DNA of 64,000 bases, taken from positions 1-64,000 of IMG/VR virus record IMGVR_UViG_3300033141_003726. One strand, written 5' to 3'. The notes beneath the pieces were generated by a model that ran no database searches, was not told the origin of the DNA, and worked only from the letters and a program-made list of their open reading frames with translations. The DNA is from a virus. The first letter of the stretch is position 1. Every line of letters starts with the position of its first letter. A program made the position numbers and the translations under genes. Shown piece after piece: positions 43,795 to 52,712 of this stretch.

Positions 43795-45345
43795 ATGATT
43801 AAAATAATTCGAGTAAAGCCAAAAATAAAAGAAATCTTCTCAAACTTTGTATACAGAATGCCTGATGATCCTGAGTTGATTTTATACGATTTTTATTTCT
43901 TAACTACTTACGGAAAAAATATAGAAACAAACATGCCCGAAGCAGATTTTGCGATAAACGAAGCGGTCGAACAGATTATTGAAAATCTTCATGCACACAT
44001 GTTAAAGGCTGTAAAATATGCTCTATGCGCTGAGATTCGTCATATTTTTGATTCTACAGCAGCTGAATCATTAAAGCAATTAGTTGAAAAAAACAAGAAC
44101 ATTGGAACCTTTATCAAGACATATTATAAAAAATATATCACTTTTACAGAAATAAGTAGAACACCGCTTGATTTCTTACTTGATGATAGATCGGGGGAGG
44201 CTGACAGATTAAGAAACGTTCTTTCTAAAGAGACAGATTCAAAAAGAAAAAGCTCATACAGGGCAGTTACAGAGACACAAAAAGATTTAAAGATAACAAA
44301 CTCTGAACTGTCAAAAATATTTGAATACGTATTCTTAAAGCTTGTTTGGCAACCACAATTCGGAGGCCCAGCATGGGCCGATATTGCCAAAGCTTATTAT
44401 AGACTTCTAAGGGCTAAGAGGAAAAACGAAAAAATCATTGCCATTGACCATGCCTATGATTTACAGCATAACACCGATACGGTTTTTAATAAGTTGCAGA
44501 TATACTATAAAGATGGTTATAGTTGGATTAAAGATGCTTTGGATTGGAAAAGAGATGTAAAGGATATTCGATCTTTTTACAATAAAGTTTCTCCTCAATT
44601 AAGGAGAATAGTAGCCTTCATAGCATACAATGTATATGGGCTTACAATGGAGGGAGGAACTCCTCGTTCAGTTGATCAAGATAAAATCTGGACGAGGGGG
44701 CTCTGGAAGGGGGGAACCTGGACAGGAGAAATTTGGAAATATGGAATTTGGGAGAAAGGAACTTGGAAAGGCGGGACTTGGAAAGATGGAATTTGGAAAG
44801 ACGGAACTTGGGAAGATGGAATTTGGAAAGACGGAATTTGGAAAAATGGAACTTGGAAAAATGGAACTTGGAAGGGTGGAACTTGGGAAAGTGGAAGTTG
44901 GAGAAATGGAATTTGGGAAGATGGGATTTGGAAAGAAGGTGATTGGGAAAATGGAACTTGGAAAGATGGATTCTGGATGTACGGATATTGGAAAAATGGT
45001 ACCTGGAAGAGCGGAACTTGGAAAGATGGGATTTGGAAAAGTGGAACCTGGAAAAATGGAACTTGGAGATATGGAACTTGGAAAAGTGGAACTTGGAAAA
45101 ATGGAACCTGGAGGGATGGGATCTGGGAAAATGGAACTTGGGAAGATGGAACTTGGTTTAAAGGGGTTTGGAAAAATGGAACTTGGAAAAATGGAACTTG
45201 GGAAAATGGATTTTGGAAAGATGGGGTTTGGGAAGGCGGAATATGGAAGAGTGGGGAGATATGGAATCCGGAGACAGATGAATATGAATATAGTGATAGA
45301 AATCCATACGAATGTGAATGGAGTTTAAGTTATAGAAAAGGATAA
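43795..45345 (+). CDS. W-x-x-G solenoid protein, family B, copy 2
   Basis: 516 residues from ATG 43795 after aaagg. Complete family B domain including PLDFLLDDRSGEADRLRNVL, the variant AINEAVEQIIENLHAHM, and linker EGGTPRSVDQDKIW. About 38 units; cap GEIWNPETDEYEYSDRNPYE. Unit positions include YWKNG and FWMYG, so aromatic residues can replace the small residue before Trp. Its N-terminal variant recurs in copy 5. Confidence 0.84.
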   Translation: MIKIIRVKPKIKEIFSNFVYRMPDDPELILYDFYFLTTYGKNIETNMPEADFAINEAVEQIIENLHAHMLKAVKYALCAEIRHIFDSTAAESLKQLVEKNKNIGTFIKTYYKKYITFTEISRTPLDFLLDDRSGEADRLRNVLSKETDSKRKSSYRAVTETQKDLKITNSELSKIFEYVFLKLVWQPQFGGPAWADIAKAYYRLLRAKRKNEKIIAIDHAYDLQHNTDTVFNKLQIYYKDGYSWIKDALDWKRDVKDIRSFYNKVSPQLRRIVAFIAYNVYGLTMEGGTPRSVDQDKIWTRGLWKGGTWTGEIWKYGIWEKGTWKGGTWKDGIWKDGTWEDGIWKDGIWKNGTWKNGTWKGGTWESGSWRNGIWEDGIWKEGDWENGTWKDGFWMYGYWKNGTWKSGTWKDGIWKSGTWKNGTWRYGTWKSGTWKNGTWRDGIWENGTWEDGTWFKGVWKNGTWKNGTWENGFWKDGVWEGGIWKSGEIWNPETDEYEYSDRNPYECEWSLSYRKG

Positions 45346-45382
45346 TTATTATTAGAAAGTTATAAAAAGGGAAGTAATAATA

Positions 45383-47146
45383 ATGATTAAAATAGTTCGA
45401 GTAAAACCGAAAATAAAAGAAATTTTCTCAAACTTTGTATATAGGATGCCTAAAGATCCCGAGTTAATTCTGTACGATTTTTATTTTTTGACTACTTACG
45501 GGAAAGATATAGAAACAAATATGCCTGAGGCTGACTTTGCAATAAAGGAGGCTTCTGATGAAATTGTAGAATCCCTTCATACCCACATGCTAAAGGCAGT
45601 AAAATATGCCCTGTGTGCCGAGATTCGTCATATTTTTGATGCTATAGCAACCGAATCATTGAAACGATTGGTTGGGGAAAACAAGAATATAGGGGCATTT
45701 ATTAAAGTGTACTATAGAAAATATCTTGCCTTTATAGAAATAGGTAAAGTACCGCTTGACTTTTTACTCGATGATAGATCGGAGGAGGCTGGCAGATTAA
45801 GAAACGTTCTCTCTAAAGAAACTGATTTGAAAAGGAAAAGCTCATATAGAGCGATTGCAGAAACGCAAAAAGAGTTGAAGATAACAAATTCGGAACTGTC
45901 AAAAATATTTGAATATTTATTCTTAAATCTTATTTGGTATTCACAATTCGGAGGTTTTGCATGGGCCGATATTGCCGAAGCTTATTATAGACTTTTAAAG
46001 GCTAAGAGGAAAAATGAAAAAATCATTGCTATAGATCATGCCTATGATTTGCAACACAATACCGATATAGTTTTCAATAAATTACGGCTATATTACAAAG
46101 ATGGTTATAGTTGGATTAAAAGAGCACTGGATTGGAAAAAGAATGTGAAGGATATTCGATCTTTTTACAAAAAAGTTTCTCCTCAATTAAAGAGAATAGT
46201 AGCCTTCATAGCATACAATGTATACGGGCTTACAATGGAGGGGGGAACTCCTCGTTCAGTTGATCAAGATAGAATCCGGACAGGAAGATCCTGGGAGGGA
46301 GGAACCTGGACAGGGGGAATCTGGGAAAACGGGACTTGGGAAAAAGGAACCTGGGAAAACGGAACCTGGAAAAACGGAACTTGGAAACTTGGAATCTGGG
46401 AACTTGGGACTTGGGAAAATGGAACTTGGGAGTCTGGGACTTGGGAATATGGAACCTGGAAAAATGGAGTCTGGAAAGACGGAGATTGGGAAGATGGAAT
46501 TTGGAAGGGAGGAATTTGGGAATATGGAACTTGGATGAGTGGAGTCTGGAAATTTGGAACTTGGAAAGACGGAACATGGGAAAATGGGGTTTGGGAAAAA
46601 GGAATTTGGGAAAAAGGAACTTGGAAAAGTGGAGCTTGGAAGAACGGGGTTTGGAAAAATGGAACTTGGAAAGATGGAAGATGGGAAGATGGAATCTGGA
46701 AAGATGGAACTTGGGAAGACGGGGTTTGGAAAAATGGAACTTGGGAAAATGGGACTTGGGAAAATGGAATTTGGTTAGAAGGGATCTGGAAAAATGGAAC
46801 TTGGAAAAACGGAACTTGGGAATATGGATTCTGGAAAAATGGGGTTTGGAAAGATGGAACTTGGGAAGATGGAACATGGGGAGAGGGGGTCTGGAAAGAA
46901 GGAATTTGGAAGGGAGGAATTTGGGAATACGGAACTTGGAATAATGGAATTTGGAAATTCGGAACCTGGAATAATGGAATTTGGAATAATGGGATTTGGG
47001 AAGATGGAGTGTGGAAAGATGGGGTTTGGAAAGATGGAGCATGGAAAGGTGGGGAAATATGGAATCCAAAGACAAATGAATATGAATATAGTAATAAAAA
47101 CCCATACGAATGTGAGTGGGGTTTAAGTTATAGAAAAGAGCAATAA
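45383..47146 (+). CDS. W-x-x-G solenoid protein, family B, copy 3
   Basis: 587 residues from ATG 45383 after aaaaaggga. The N-domain uses the AIKEASDEIVESLHTHM variant and linker EGGTPRSVDQDRIR. About 52 units. A block (WKLGIWELGTWENGTW) recurs in copy 4 and in similar form in family A copy 2, implying exchange between families inside the arrays. Cap GGEIWNPKTNEYEYSNKNPY. Confidence 0.84.
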   Translation: MIKIVRVKPKIKEIFSNFVYRMPKDPELILYDFYFLTTYGKDIETNMPEADFAIKEASDEIVESLHTHMLKAVKYALCAEIRHIFDAIATESLKRLVGENKNIGAFIKVYYRKYLAFIEIGKVPLDFLLDDRSEEAGRLRNVLSKETDLKRKSSYRAIAETQKELKITNSELSKIFEYLFLNLIWYSQFGGFAWADIAEAYYRLLKAKRKNEKIIAIDHAYDLQHNTDIVFNKLRLYYKDGYSWIKRALDWKKNVKDIRSFYKKVSPQLKRIVAFIAYNVYGLTMEGGTPRSVDQDRIRTGRSWEGGTWTGGIWENGTWEKGTWENGTWKNGTWKLGIWELGTWENGTWESGTWEYGTWKNGVWKDGDWEDGIWKGGIWEYGTWMSGVWKFGTWKDGTWENGVWEKGIWEKGTWKSGAWKNGVWKNGTWKDGRWEDGIWKDGTWEDGVWKNGTWENGTWENGIWLEGIWKNGTWKNGTWEYGFWKNGVWKDGTWEDGTWGEGVWKEGIWKGGIWEYGTWNNGIWKFGTWNNGIWNNGIWEDGVWKDGVWKDGAWKGGEIWNPKTNEYEYSNKNPYECEWGLSYRKEQ

Positions 47147-47164
47147 AATAAGGAGCTATCAGCA

Positions 47165-48955
47165 ATGATTAAAATAATTCAAGTAAAATCAAAAATGAAA
47201 GAAATTTTCTCAAATTTTGTATACAGGATGCCCAAAGATCCTGAGTTAATTTTGTACGATTTTTATTTCTTGACTACTTACGGGAACGATATAGAAACAA
47301 ATATGCCTGAGGCTGATTTTGCAATAAAAGAGGCTTCTGATGAAATTGTTGAAAATCTTCATGCACACATGCTAAAGGCAGTAAAATATGCCCTGTGTGC
47401 CGAGATTCGTCATATTTTTGATGCTACAGCAATTGAATCATTAAAACAATTGGTTGAGAAAAACAAGAACATTGGGGCTTTTATTAAAATGTACTATAAA
47501 AAATATCTCACCTTTACAGATGTAGGTAAGGCCCCACTTGATTTTTTACTTGATGATAGATCGGGCGAGGCTGACAGATTAAGAAATGTTCTCTCTAAAG
47601 AAACCGATTTAAGAAGAAAATGCTCATACAGAGCAGTTACAGAGACACAAAAAGAGTTGAGGATAACAAACTCTGAACTGTCAAAAATATTTGAATACCT
47701 ATTTTTGAATCTTGTCTGGCAATCACAATTCGGTGGTTCAGCATGGGCTGATATTGCCAAATCTTATTATATGCTTTTAAAAGCCAAGAGGAAAAATGAA
47801 AAAATCATCGCTATTGATCATGCTTACGATTTGCAACATAATACCGATACGGTTTTCAATAAATTACAGTTATATTATAAAGACGGTTATAGTTGGATTA
47901 GAAATGCTTTAGATTGGAAAAGGGATGTAGATGATATTCGTTCTTTTTATGAAAAAGTTTCCCCCCAGCTAAGGAGAATAGTGGCATTTATAGCATACAA
48001 TGTATATGGGATTACGATGGAGGGGTGGCTTTCCCATTCAGTTGATCAAGATAAAATTTGGACAGGGGGGTCCTGGAAAGGAGGAACTTGGACAGGAGGG
48101 ACTTGGGAAAATGGGACATGGGAAAAAGGAATTTGGGAAAACGGTATTTGGGCGGGTGGAACTTGGGTAAGTGGGGCCTGGAAAGATGGAGTTTGGGAAA
48201 GTGGAACTTGGAAATTCGGAACTTGGACGGATGGGACTTGGGAAAATGGAACTTGGGAAAATGGGATTTGGGAATATGGAACTTGGAAAGATGGAACTTG
48301 GATATATGGAATTTGGAAAAACGGAACTTGGTTATTTGGAACTTGGTATGACGGGATTTGGAAAAAGGGGGTCTGGATATATGGAACTTGGAAAAATGGA
48401 ACTTGGGAAGATGGAACTTGGAAAAATGGAACCTGGAAAGATGGAACTTGGAGAAATGGAGTCTGGAAAGATGGAACCTGGAAAAATGGAGTCTGGGAAC
48501 TTGGAACCTGGAAAGATGGAGTTTGGGAAAGTGGAATTTGGAAATATGGAACTTGGAAGCTTGGAATCTGGGAACTTGGGACTTGGGAAAATGGAATTTG
48601 GGAAGATGGGGATTGGGAAGATGGAACCTGGAAAAATGGAATTTGGAAAGGTGGGGATTGGGAAGATGGAACCTGGAAAGACGGGATCTGGGAACTTGGA
48701 ACTTGGAAAGATGGAGTTTGGAAAAGTGGAACTTGGGAGGATGGAGTTTGGAAAAGTGGAACTTGGGAAAATGGAGCCTGGACAATGGGGACTTGGGAAG
48801 ATGGGATCTGGGAAAATGGAACTTGGAAAGAAGGAACCTGGAAAGACGGGATATGGAAAGGTGGGGGGATATGGAATCCAGAAACAAAAGAATATGAATA
48901 TAGTAATAAAAACCCATACGAGTGTGAGTGGAGTTTAAGCTATAGAAAGAGATAA
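47165..48955 (+). CDS. W-x-x-G solenoid protein, family B, copy 4 (longest array)
   Basis: 596 residues from ATG 47165 after aaggag. N-domain with AIKEASDEIVENLHAHM and a slightly different linker (EGWLSHSVDQDKIW). About 54 units, the longest array in the window, including two near-identical blocks with EDGDWEDGTWKNGIW and GGDWEDGTWKDGIW that show local unit duplication. Cap GGGIWNPETKEYEYSNKNPY. Confidence 0.84.
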   Translation: MIKIIQVKSKMKEIFSNFVYRMPKDPELILYDFYFLTTYGNDIETNMPEADFAIKEASDEIVENLHAHMLKAVKYALCAEIRHIFDATAIESLKQLVEKNKNIGAFIKMYYKKYLTFTDVGKAPLDFLLDDRSGEADRLRNVLSKETDLRRKCSYRAVTETQKELRITNSELSKIFEYLFLNLVWQSQFGGSAWADIAKSYYMLLKAKRKNEKIIAIDHAYDLQHNTDTVFNKLQLYYKDGYSWIRNALDWKRDVDDIRSFYEKVSPQLRRIVAFIAYNVYGITMEGWLSHSVDQDKIWTGGSWKGGTWTGGTWENGTWEKGIWENGIWAGGTWVSGAWKDGVWESGTWKFGTWTDGTWENGTWENGIWEYGTWKDGTWIYGIWKNGTWLFGTWYDGIWKKGVWIYGTWKNGTWEDGTWKNGTWKDGTWRNGVWKDGTWKNGVWELGTWKDGVWESGIWKYGTWKLGIWELGTWENGIWEDGDWEDGTWKNGIWKGGDWEDGTWKDGIWELGTWKDGVWKSGTWEDGVWKSGTWENGAWTMGTWEDGIWENGTWKEGTWKDGIWKGGGIWNPETKEYEYSNKNPYECEWSLSYRKR

Positions 48956-48993
48956 CAAAATAATAAAATTATAGAAAAAAGGGGTTGCCAGCA

Positions 48994-50427
48994 ATGATTA
49001 AAATAATTCGAGTAAAACCAAAAATAAAAGAAATTTTCTCAAATTTTGTATACAGGATGCCTGATGATCCTGAGTTAATTCTGTATGATTTCTATTTCTT
49101 GACTACTTATGGGAAAGATATAGAAACAAACATGCCTGAGGCTGATTTTGCGATAAACGAAGCGGTCGAACAGATTATTGAAAATCTTCATACCCACATG
49201 TTGAAGGCAGTAAAATATGCCTTGTGTGCCGAGATTCGTCATATTTTTGATGCTACAGCAACCGAATCATTAAAACAATTAGTTGAAAAAAATAAGAACA
49301 TTAGAACCTTTATCAAGACATATTATAAAAAATATATCACTTTTACAGAAATAAGTAGAACACCGCTTGACTTTTTACTCGATGATAGATCGGGCGGGGC
49401 TGATAGATTAAGAAACGTTCTTTCTAAAGAAACAGATTCAAAAAGAAAAAGCTCATACAGGGCAATTACAGAGACACAAAAAGAGTTAAAGATAACAAAC
49501 TTGGAACTGTCAAAAATATTTGAATACCTATTTTTGAATCTTGTCTGGCAATCACAATTCGGTGGTTCAGCATGGGCTGATATTGCTAAATCTTATTACA
49601 TGCTTTTAAAAGCCAAAAGGAAAAATGAAAAAATCATTGCCATTGATCATGCCTATGATTTGCAGCATAATACTGATACGGTTTTTAATAAGTTGCAGAT
49701 ATACTATAAAGATGGTTATAGTTGGATTAGAGATGCTTTGGATTGGAAAAGGGATGTAGAAGATATTCGATTTTTTTACAATAAAGTATCGCCTCAACTA
49801 CGGAGAATAGTAGCTTTTATAGCGTACAATGTATATGGGATTACGATGGAGGATAAACTTTATCAACATGGAGTTTGGACAGGGGGAGCTTGGAAAGGTG
49901 GAATTTGGACAGGAGGGACTTGGAAAAAAGGTACTTGGATATATGGAACATGGGAAAATGGTATTTGGGAAGACGGAACTTGGGAAAGTGGAACTTGGAA
50001 AAACGGAACTTGGAAAAACGGAACTTGGAAATTCGGAACTTGGGTAGACGGAACTTGGAAAAGAGGTACTTGGGAAAACGGGGTTTGGCAAAATGGAACA
50101 TGGAAAGATGGAACTTGGATATATGGAATTTGGAAAAGTGGAATTTGGAAAAATGGATTCTGGGAGGACGGAATTTGGGAACTTGGAACTTGGGAAAATG
50201 GAGATTGGAAGAACGGAACTTGGAGGGATGGGATTTGGAAAGATGGAATTTGGAAAAATGGAATATGGCAAAATGGAACCTGGGAAAAAGGAGTTTGGAA
50301 AGATGGAGTTTGGAAAGATGGAATTTGGAAAAACGGCAAAATATGGAACTCAGAGACAAGAGAATATGAATATAGTAATAAAAACCCATACGAGTGTGAG
50401 TGGAGTTTAAGTTATGGTAAAAAATAA
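48994..50427 (+). CDS. W-x-x-G solenoid protein, family B, copy 5 (mosaic)
   Basis: 477 residues from ATG 48994 after aagggg; a TTG three codons upstream is less likely. N-terminal part follows copy 2 (AINEAVEQIIENLHTHM and TYYKKYITFTEISRTPLDFL), the middle follows copy 4 (YLFLNLVWQSQFGGSAWADI), and the linker follows copy 1 (EDKLYQHGVW). About 31 units; cap NGKIWNSETREYEYSNKNPY, ending YGKK. This mosaic shows recombination among paralogues. Confidence 0.84.
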   Translation: MIKIIRVKPKIKEIFSNFVYRMPDDPELILYDFYFLTTYGKDIETNMPEADFAINEAVEQIIENLHTHMLKAVKYALCAEIRHIFDATATESLKQLVEKNKNIRTFIKTYYKKYITFTEISRTPLDFLLDDRSGGADRLRNVLSKETDSKRKSSYRAITETQKELKITNLELSKIFEYLFLNLVWQSQFGGSAWADIAKSYYMLLKAKRKNEKIIAIDHAYDLQHNTDTVFNKLQIYYKDGYSWIRDALDWKRDVEDIRFFYNKVSPQLRRIVAFIAYNVYGITMEDKLYQHGVWTGGAWKGGIWTGGTWKKGTWIYGTWENGIWEDGTWESGTWKNGTWKNGTWKFGTWVDGTWKRGTWENGVWQNGTWKDGTWIYGIWKSGIWKNGFWEDGIWELGTWENGDWKNGTWRDGIWKDGIWKNGIWQNGTWEKGVWKDGVWKDGIWKNGKIWNSETREYEYSNKNPYECEWSLSYGKK

Positions 50428-50476
50428 ACTATTTAAATTTAATATTAAAAAATTATTTGATTAAAAGGTAAAAAAG

Positions 50477-51820
50477 GTGATAAGATTATACTCTCCGGTA
50501 AAATTAAATAAAATTAAACTTCAAAAACTACCTTCAAACTTATATTTTTCTTCTAAACCTCATGTTCTTGATATTGAAGACTTTATAGAAACTCTCAAAA
50601 AATACAATATTTTTGATGTTGTTGTCCTTATGACACGAGAAGAAATAACAGATTATTATTTCTATAATTTATTTTCTTTTTATGAAAAAAATAATATAAA
50701 CTTTATTCATTATCCAATCGAAGATTTGGGAATACCAAAGAGCTTAAAAAGTTTTGATCTAGTTATACATAGAATAATCGATCTGTTAAATAAAGGTAGA
50801 AATGTTATAATTCATTGTAGTGGAGGAGTAGGAAGAAGCGGTCTAGTAATTGTTGGGGTATTAATGAATATACTTAAAAAACCCCCTAATGTTATTCTAG
50901 ATGTAATAAGAGATCAAAAATTTATTGTAGAGACTAGAGAACAAGAAATCTTTTTATCTAATTATTATAAAATGATAAAGGCATCAACTGAACAGTTTAA
51001 AGAACAAGAAGATTCAGAGGTTGTTGATCTTAAAAAAGAAATACTTCAAATTGAACAAGATATAATTAAACTTAGGGCACAACAGCTTGAAACTGACGAT
51101 CCCGACGAGATAGAAGATATTAAACGACAAATTGATGATTTGAACCAACAAAAACAAGATATAAGCGATAAAATAGTAGATATTAAAGAAAGATTATACA
51201 ATAAAAAATTGAAAAAATTAAAGGAAGAAATTTCTCTTTTACAAGAAGCTAGAATGATTCCTACATTCCCTGGACATGAAATACAAGGGGACGTCTATGA
51301 TATATGGCAAAATTATAAAAAAGCTATGGAAAAACGCAGACCGGATAGCTATTTGGAATATGACAAATTTGAATATTATCTGGAAACCTCCGCTTCTGTA
51401 TATAAATATAAGAATAGTTATGTAATTGGACAATATGATGGAAATTTGTTTATTCCAACTCATTTTTCACCTGCCGGGTTAAAGGAAGGTATTGATATAA
51501 TTAAATCGATGAAAAAATATGATAACATTGTATTTATAGTTACTAAAGATCTAAAAGATATGTTAAATAAGATGGGGTTTAAGACTCTTCCTGTTACGAT
51601 AATAAGACAATTCAGAGGGGTGGATGTTGAAAAGTCGATAGTCTATTCTAATATATTTTACATAGCTGTTGAGAGAATATGGATGCAATTATTAAGATTG
51701 ATACAATTTGTAAAAGCTAAATTTAGAAAAGTTACTTTTAATTTAGTAAATAAATTTAAAGATCGATTTGATTTTGAAGACGATTTTATTATTGATGAAA
51801 AAACATTGTATGATGATTAA
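50477..51820 (+). CDS. Dual-specificity/tyrosine phosphatase-like protein with coiled coil
   Basis: 447 residues from GTG 50477 with aaaagg eight bases upstream. The N-terminal domain has the cysteine-phosphatase P-loop HCSGGVGRSG (C114, R120) and a likely general acid in YPIEDLGIP (D83), the layout of DUSP-type phosphatases that remove phosphate from tyrosine, serine or RNA 5' ends. A coiled coil (about 180-260) follows. A C-terminal domain of unknown type starts at MIPTFPGHE. The active residues are intact. It could act on host proteins or nucleic acid; the target is unknown. Confidence 0.82.
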   Translation: MIRLYSPVKLNKIKLQKLPSNLYFSSKPHVLDIEDFIETLKKYNIFDVVVLMTREEITDYYFYNLFSFYEKNNINFIHYPIEDLGIPKSLKSFDLVIHRIIDLLNKGRNVIIHCSGGVGRSGLVIVGVLMNILKKPPNVILDVIRDQKFIVETREQEIFLSNYYKMIKASTEQFKEQEDSEVVDLKKEILQIEQDIIKLRAQQLETDDPDEIEDIKRQIDDLNQQKQDISDKIVDIKERLYNKKLKKLKEEISLLQEARMIPTFPGHEIQGDVYDIWQNYKKAMEKRRPDSYLEYDKFEYYLETSASVYKYKNSYVIGQYDGNLFIPTHFSPAGLKEGIDIIKSMKKYDNIVFIVTKDLKDMLNKMGFKTLPVTIIRQFRGVDVEKSIVYSNIFYIAVERIWMQLLRLIQFVKAKFRKVTFNLVNKFKDRFDFEDDFIIDEKTLYDD

Positions 51821-51846
51821 AAAAAACAAATATTCAGAATAGAATT

Positions 51847-51855
51847 ACTAATATA
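51847..51855 (+). promoter_or_regulatory. Late-promoter motif (ACTAATATA)
   Basis: Lies 28 bases before ATG 51884, which has its own gagggag. The only inverted repeat at this copy is the short TTACT/AGTAA. Confidence 0.58.
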
Positions 51856-51883
51856 ACGGATAAGTAAAAAGAGGGAGATACAA

Positions 51884-52393
51884 ATGGCTGATGTGAAAAA
51901 AATCATACAAGACATAGAAAGTAAAGACCTTAGTAGTACAAATAAACAACAAGCTGCTTTTGCTGAAATGATAAAAGGATTAGCTTTTAGTGATGATCCT
52001 CTCGCAAACAAATTTATGAAAAAAGTGGATAAAGCAATTACTAAAATTGCTAAAGATGTATTAAGTAAAGAGGAATCCTTTAGTAAATTTATTACTATTT
52101 CAAAAAGCGTTCATATTCCAGAATCCAATATTATTCTTACCAAAGGAGATAAAATCAGAATTATAGAACAGGATAAATGGATTCAAAAAGCTGTAAAGCA
52201 CCCTGGAGCGTTATCTAAAGCCCTTGGTATACCGGAAGAGGAAAATATACCAGCAGCATTACTCAATGCGATTATTAATGCAGAAACCGGAGAGACTATA
52301 TCAAATCCAACAAAGGTGGGCAAGTCTAGTATCAAAGTAACTACTGAACTTAAAAGAATGGCTAACTTAGCACGTACCTTAAAAGGGATATAA
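51884..52393 (+). CDS. Protein with central KGDKI module
   Basis: 169 residues. Helical N-terminus (1-65), then the dispersed module at 69-94 (ISKSVHIPESNIILTKGDKI at 72-91), then a helical C-terminal part with HPGALSKALGIPEEENIPAA, a pattern I recall from small phage proteins. It has its own promoter motif and a strong ribosome site. Probably virion-associated, by analogy with other carriers of the module. Confidence 0.75.
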   Translation: MADVKKIIQDIESKDLSSTNKQQAAFAEMIKGLAFSDDPLANKFMKKVDKAITKIAKDVLSKEESFSKFITISKSVHIPESNIILTKGDKIRIIEQDKWIQKAVKHPGALSKALGIPEEENIPAALLNAIINAETGETISNPTKVGKSSIKVTTELKRMANLARTLKGI

Positions 52394-52397
52394 CTTA

Positions 52398-52700
52398 ATG
52401 AAACAAATTAAAAAAATTTTTCTTTTTATTAAGAAATACTGGTTTGTAGTTGCAACTGTTAGTGGCGTAATAATATTTTTTCTTATTAAATTATTTGCTA
52501 ATACTTCTGTAAAAAAGAACGAAATAAAGCAAAAAATAGAAGTTATTAAAAAGTCTAATAATGAAACAATTAAAGAAGTAGAAAAAGAAATAAAACAAAT
52601 GGATGAGGAAATAGAACAGATAAAAAAGAATAGACGGGAGGTTATTAAAAATAAAAAAGAGCGAGATAAAAAAGCAAAAAAATATTTTAAGGGAATTTAA
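52398..52700 (+). CDS. Small membrane protein with coiled coil (possible inner spanin-like)
   Basis: 100 residues: one N-terminal membrane segment (WFVVATVSGVIIFFLIKLFA, about 16-35), followed by a highly charged coiled coil (40-95). This topology fits inner-membrane spanins or other lysis accessory proteins. The exported protein encoded 12 bases downstream may be its partner. No spanin family signature is present, so this is inference from topology and pairing. Confidence 0.6.
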   Translation: MKQIKKIFLFIKKYWFVVATVSGVIIFFLIKLFANTSVKKNEIKQKIEVIKKSNNETIKEVEKEIKQMDEEIEQIKKNRREVIKNKKERDKKAKKYFKGI

Positions 52701-52712
52701 AACAAGAATATT

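Larger units (their letters stand above)
43147..50340 (+). repeat. Second cluster of 15-bp coding repeats (W-x-x-G-x units)
   Basis: Five arrays, approximately 43147-43690, 44689-45260, 46280-47060, 48055-48870 and 49875-50340, with about 31-54 units each. Same unit and same cap as the first cluster but attached to family B domains. Array length varies most between genes, as expected from slippage or unequal exchange. Confidence 0.9.

Noticed and set aside
46230-47165. Antisense frame of 311 codons across a repeat array
   Set aside because: It results from the stop-poor 15-base unit; no ribosome site or family match, and similar antisense frames appear over every array. The same holds for Phe/Pro/Ser-rich minus-strand frames at 27469-27918, 30236-30659, 32678-33127 and 48012-48917.
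26612-50340. CRISPR-like arrays
   Set aside because: Repeats are contiguous 15-base codon units without spacers and lie in frame inside long genes with proper starts.
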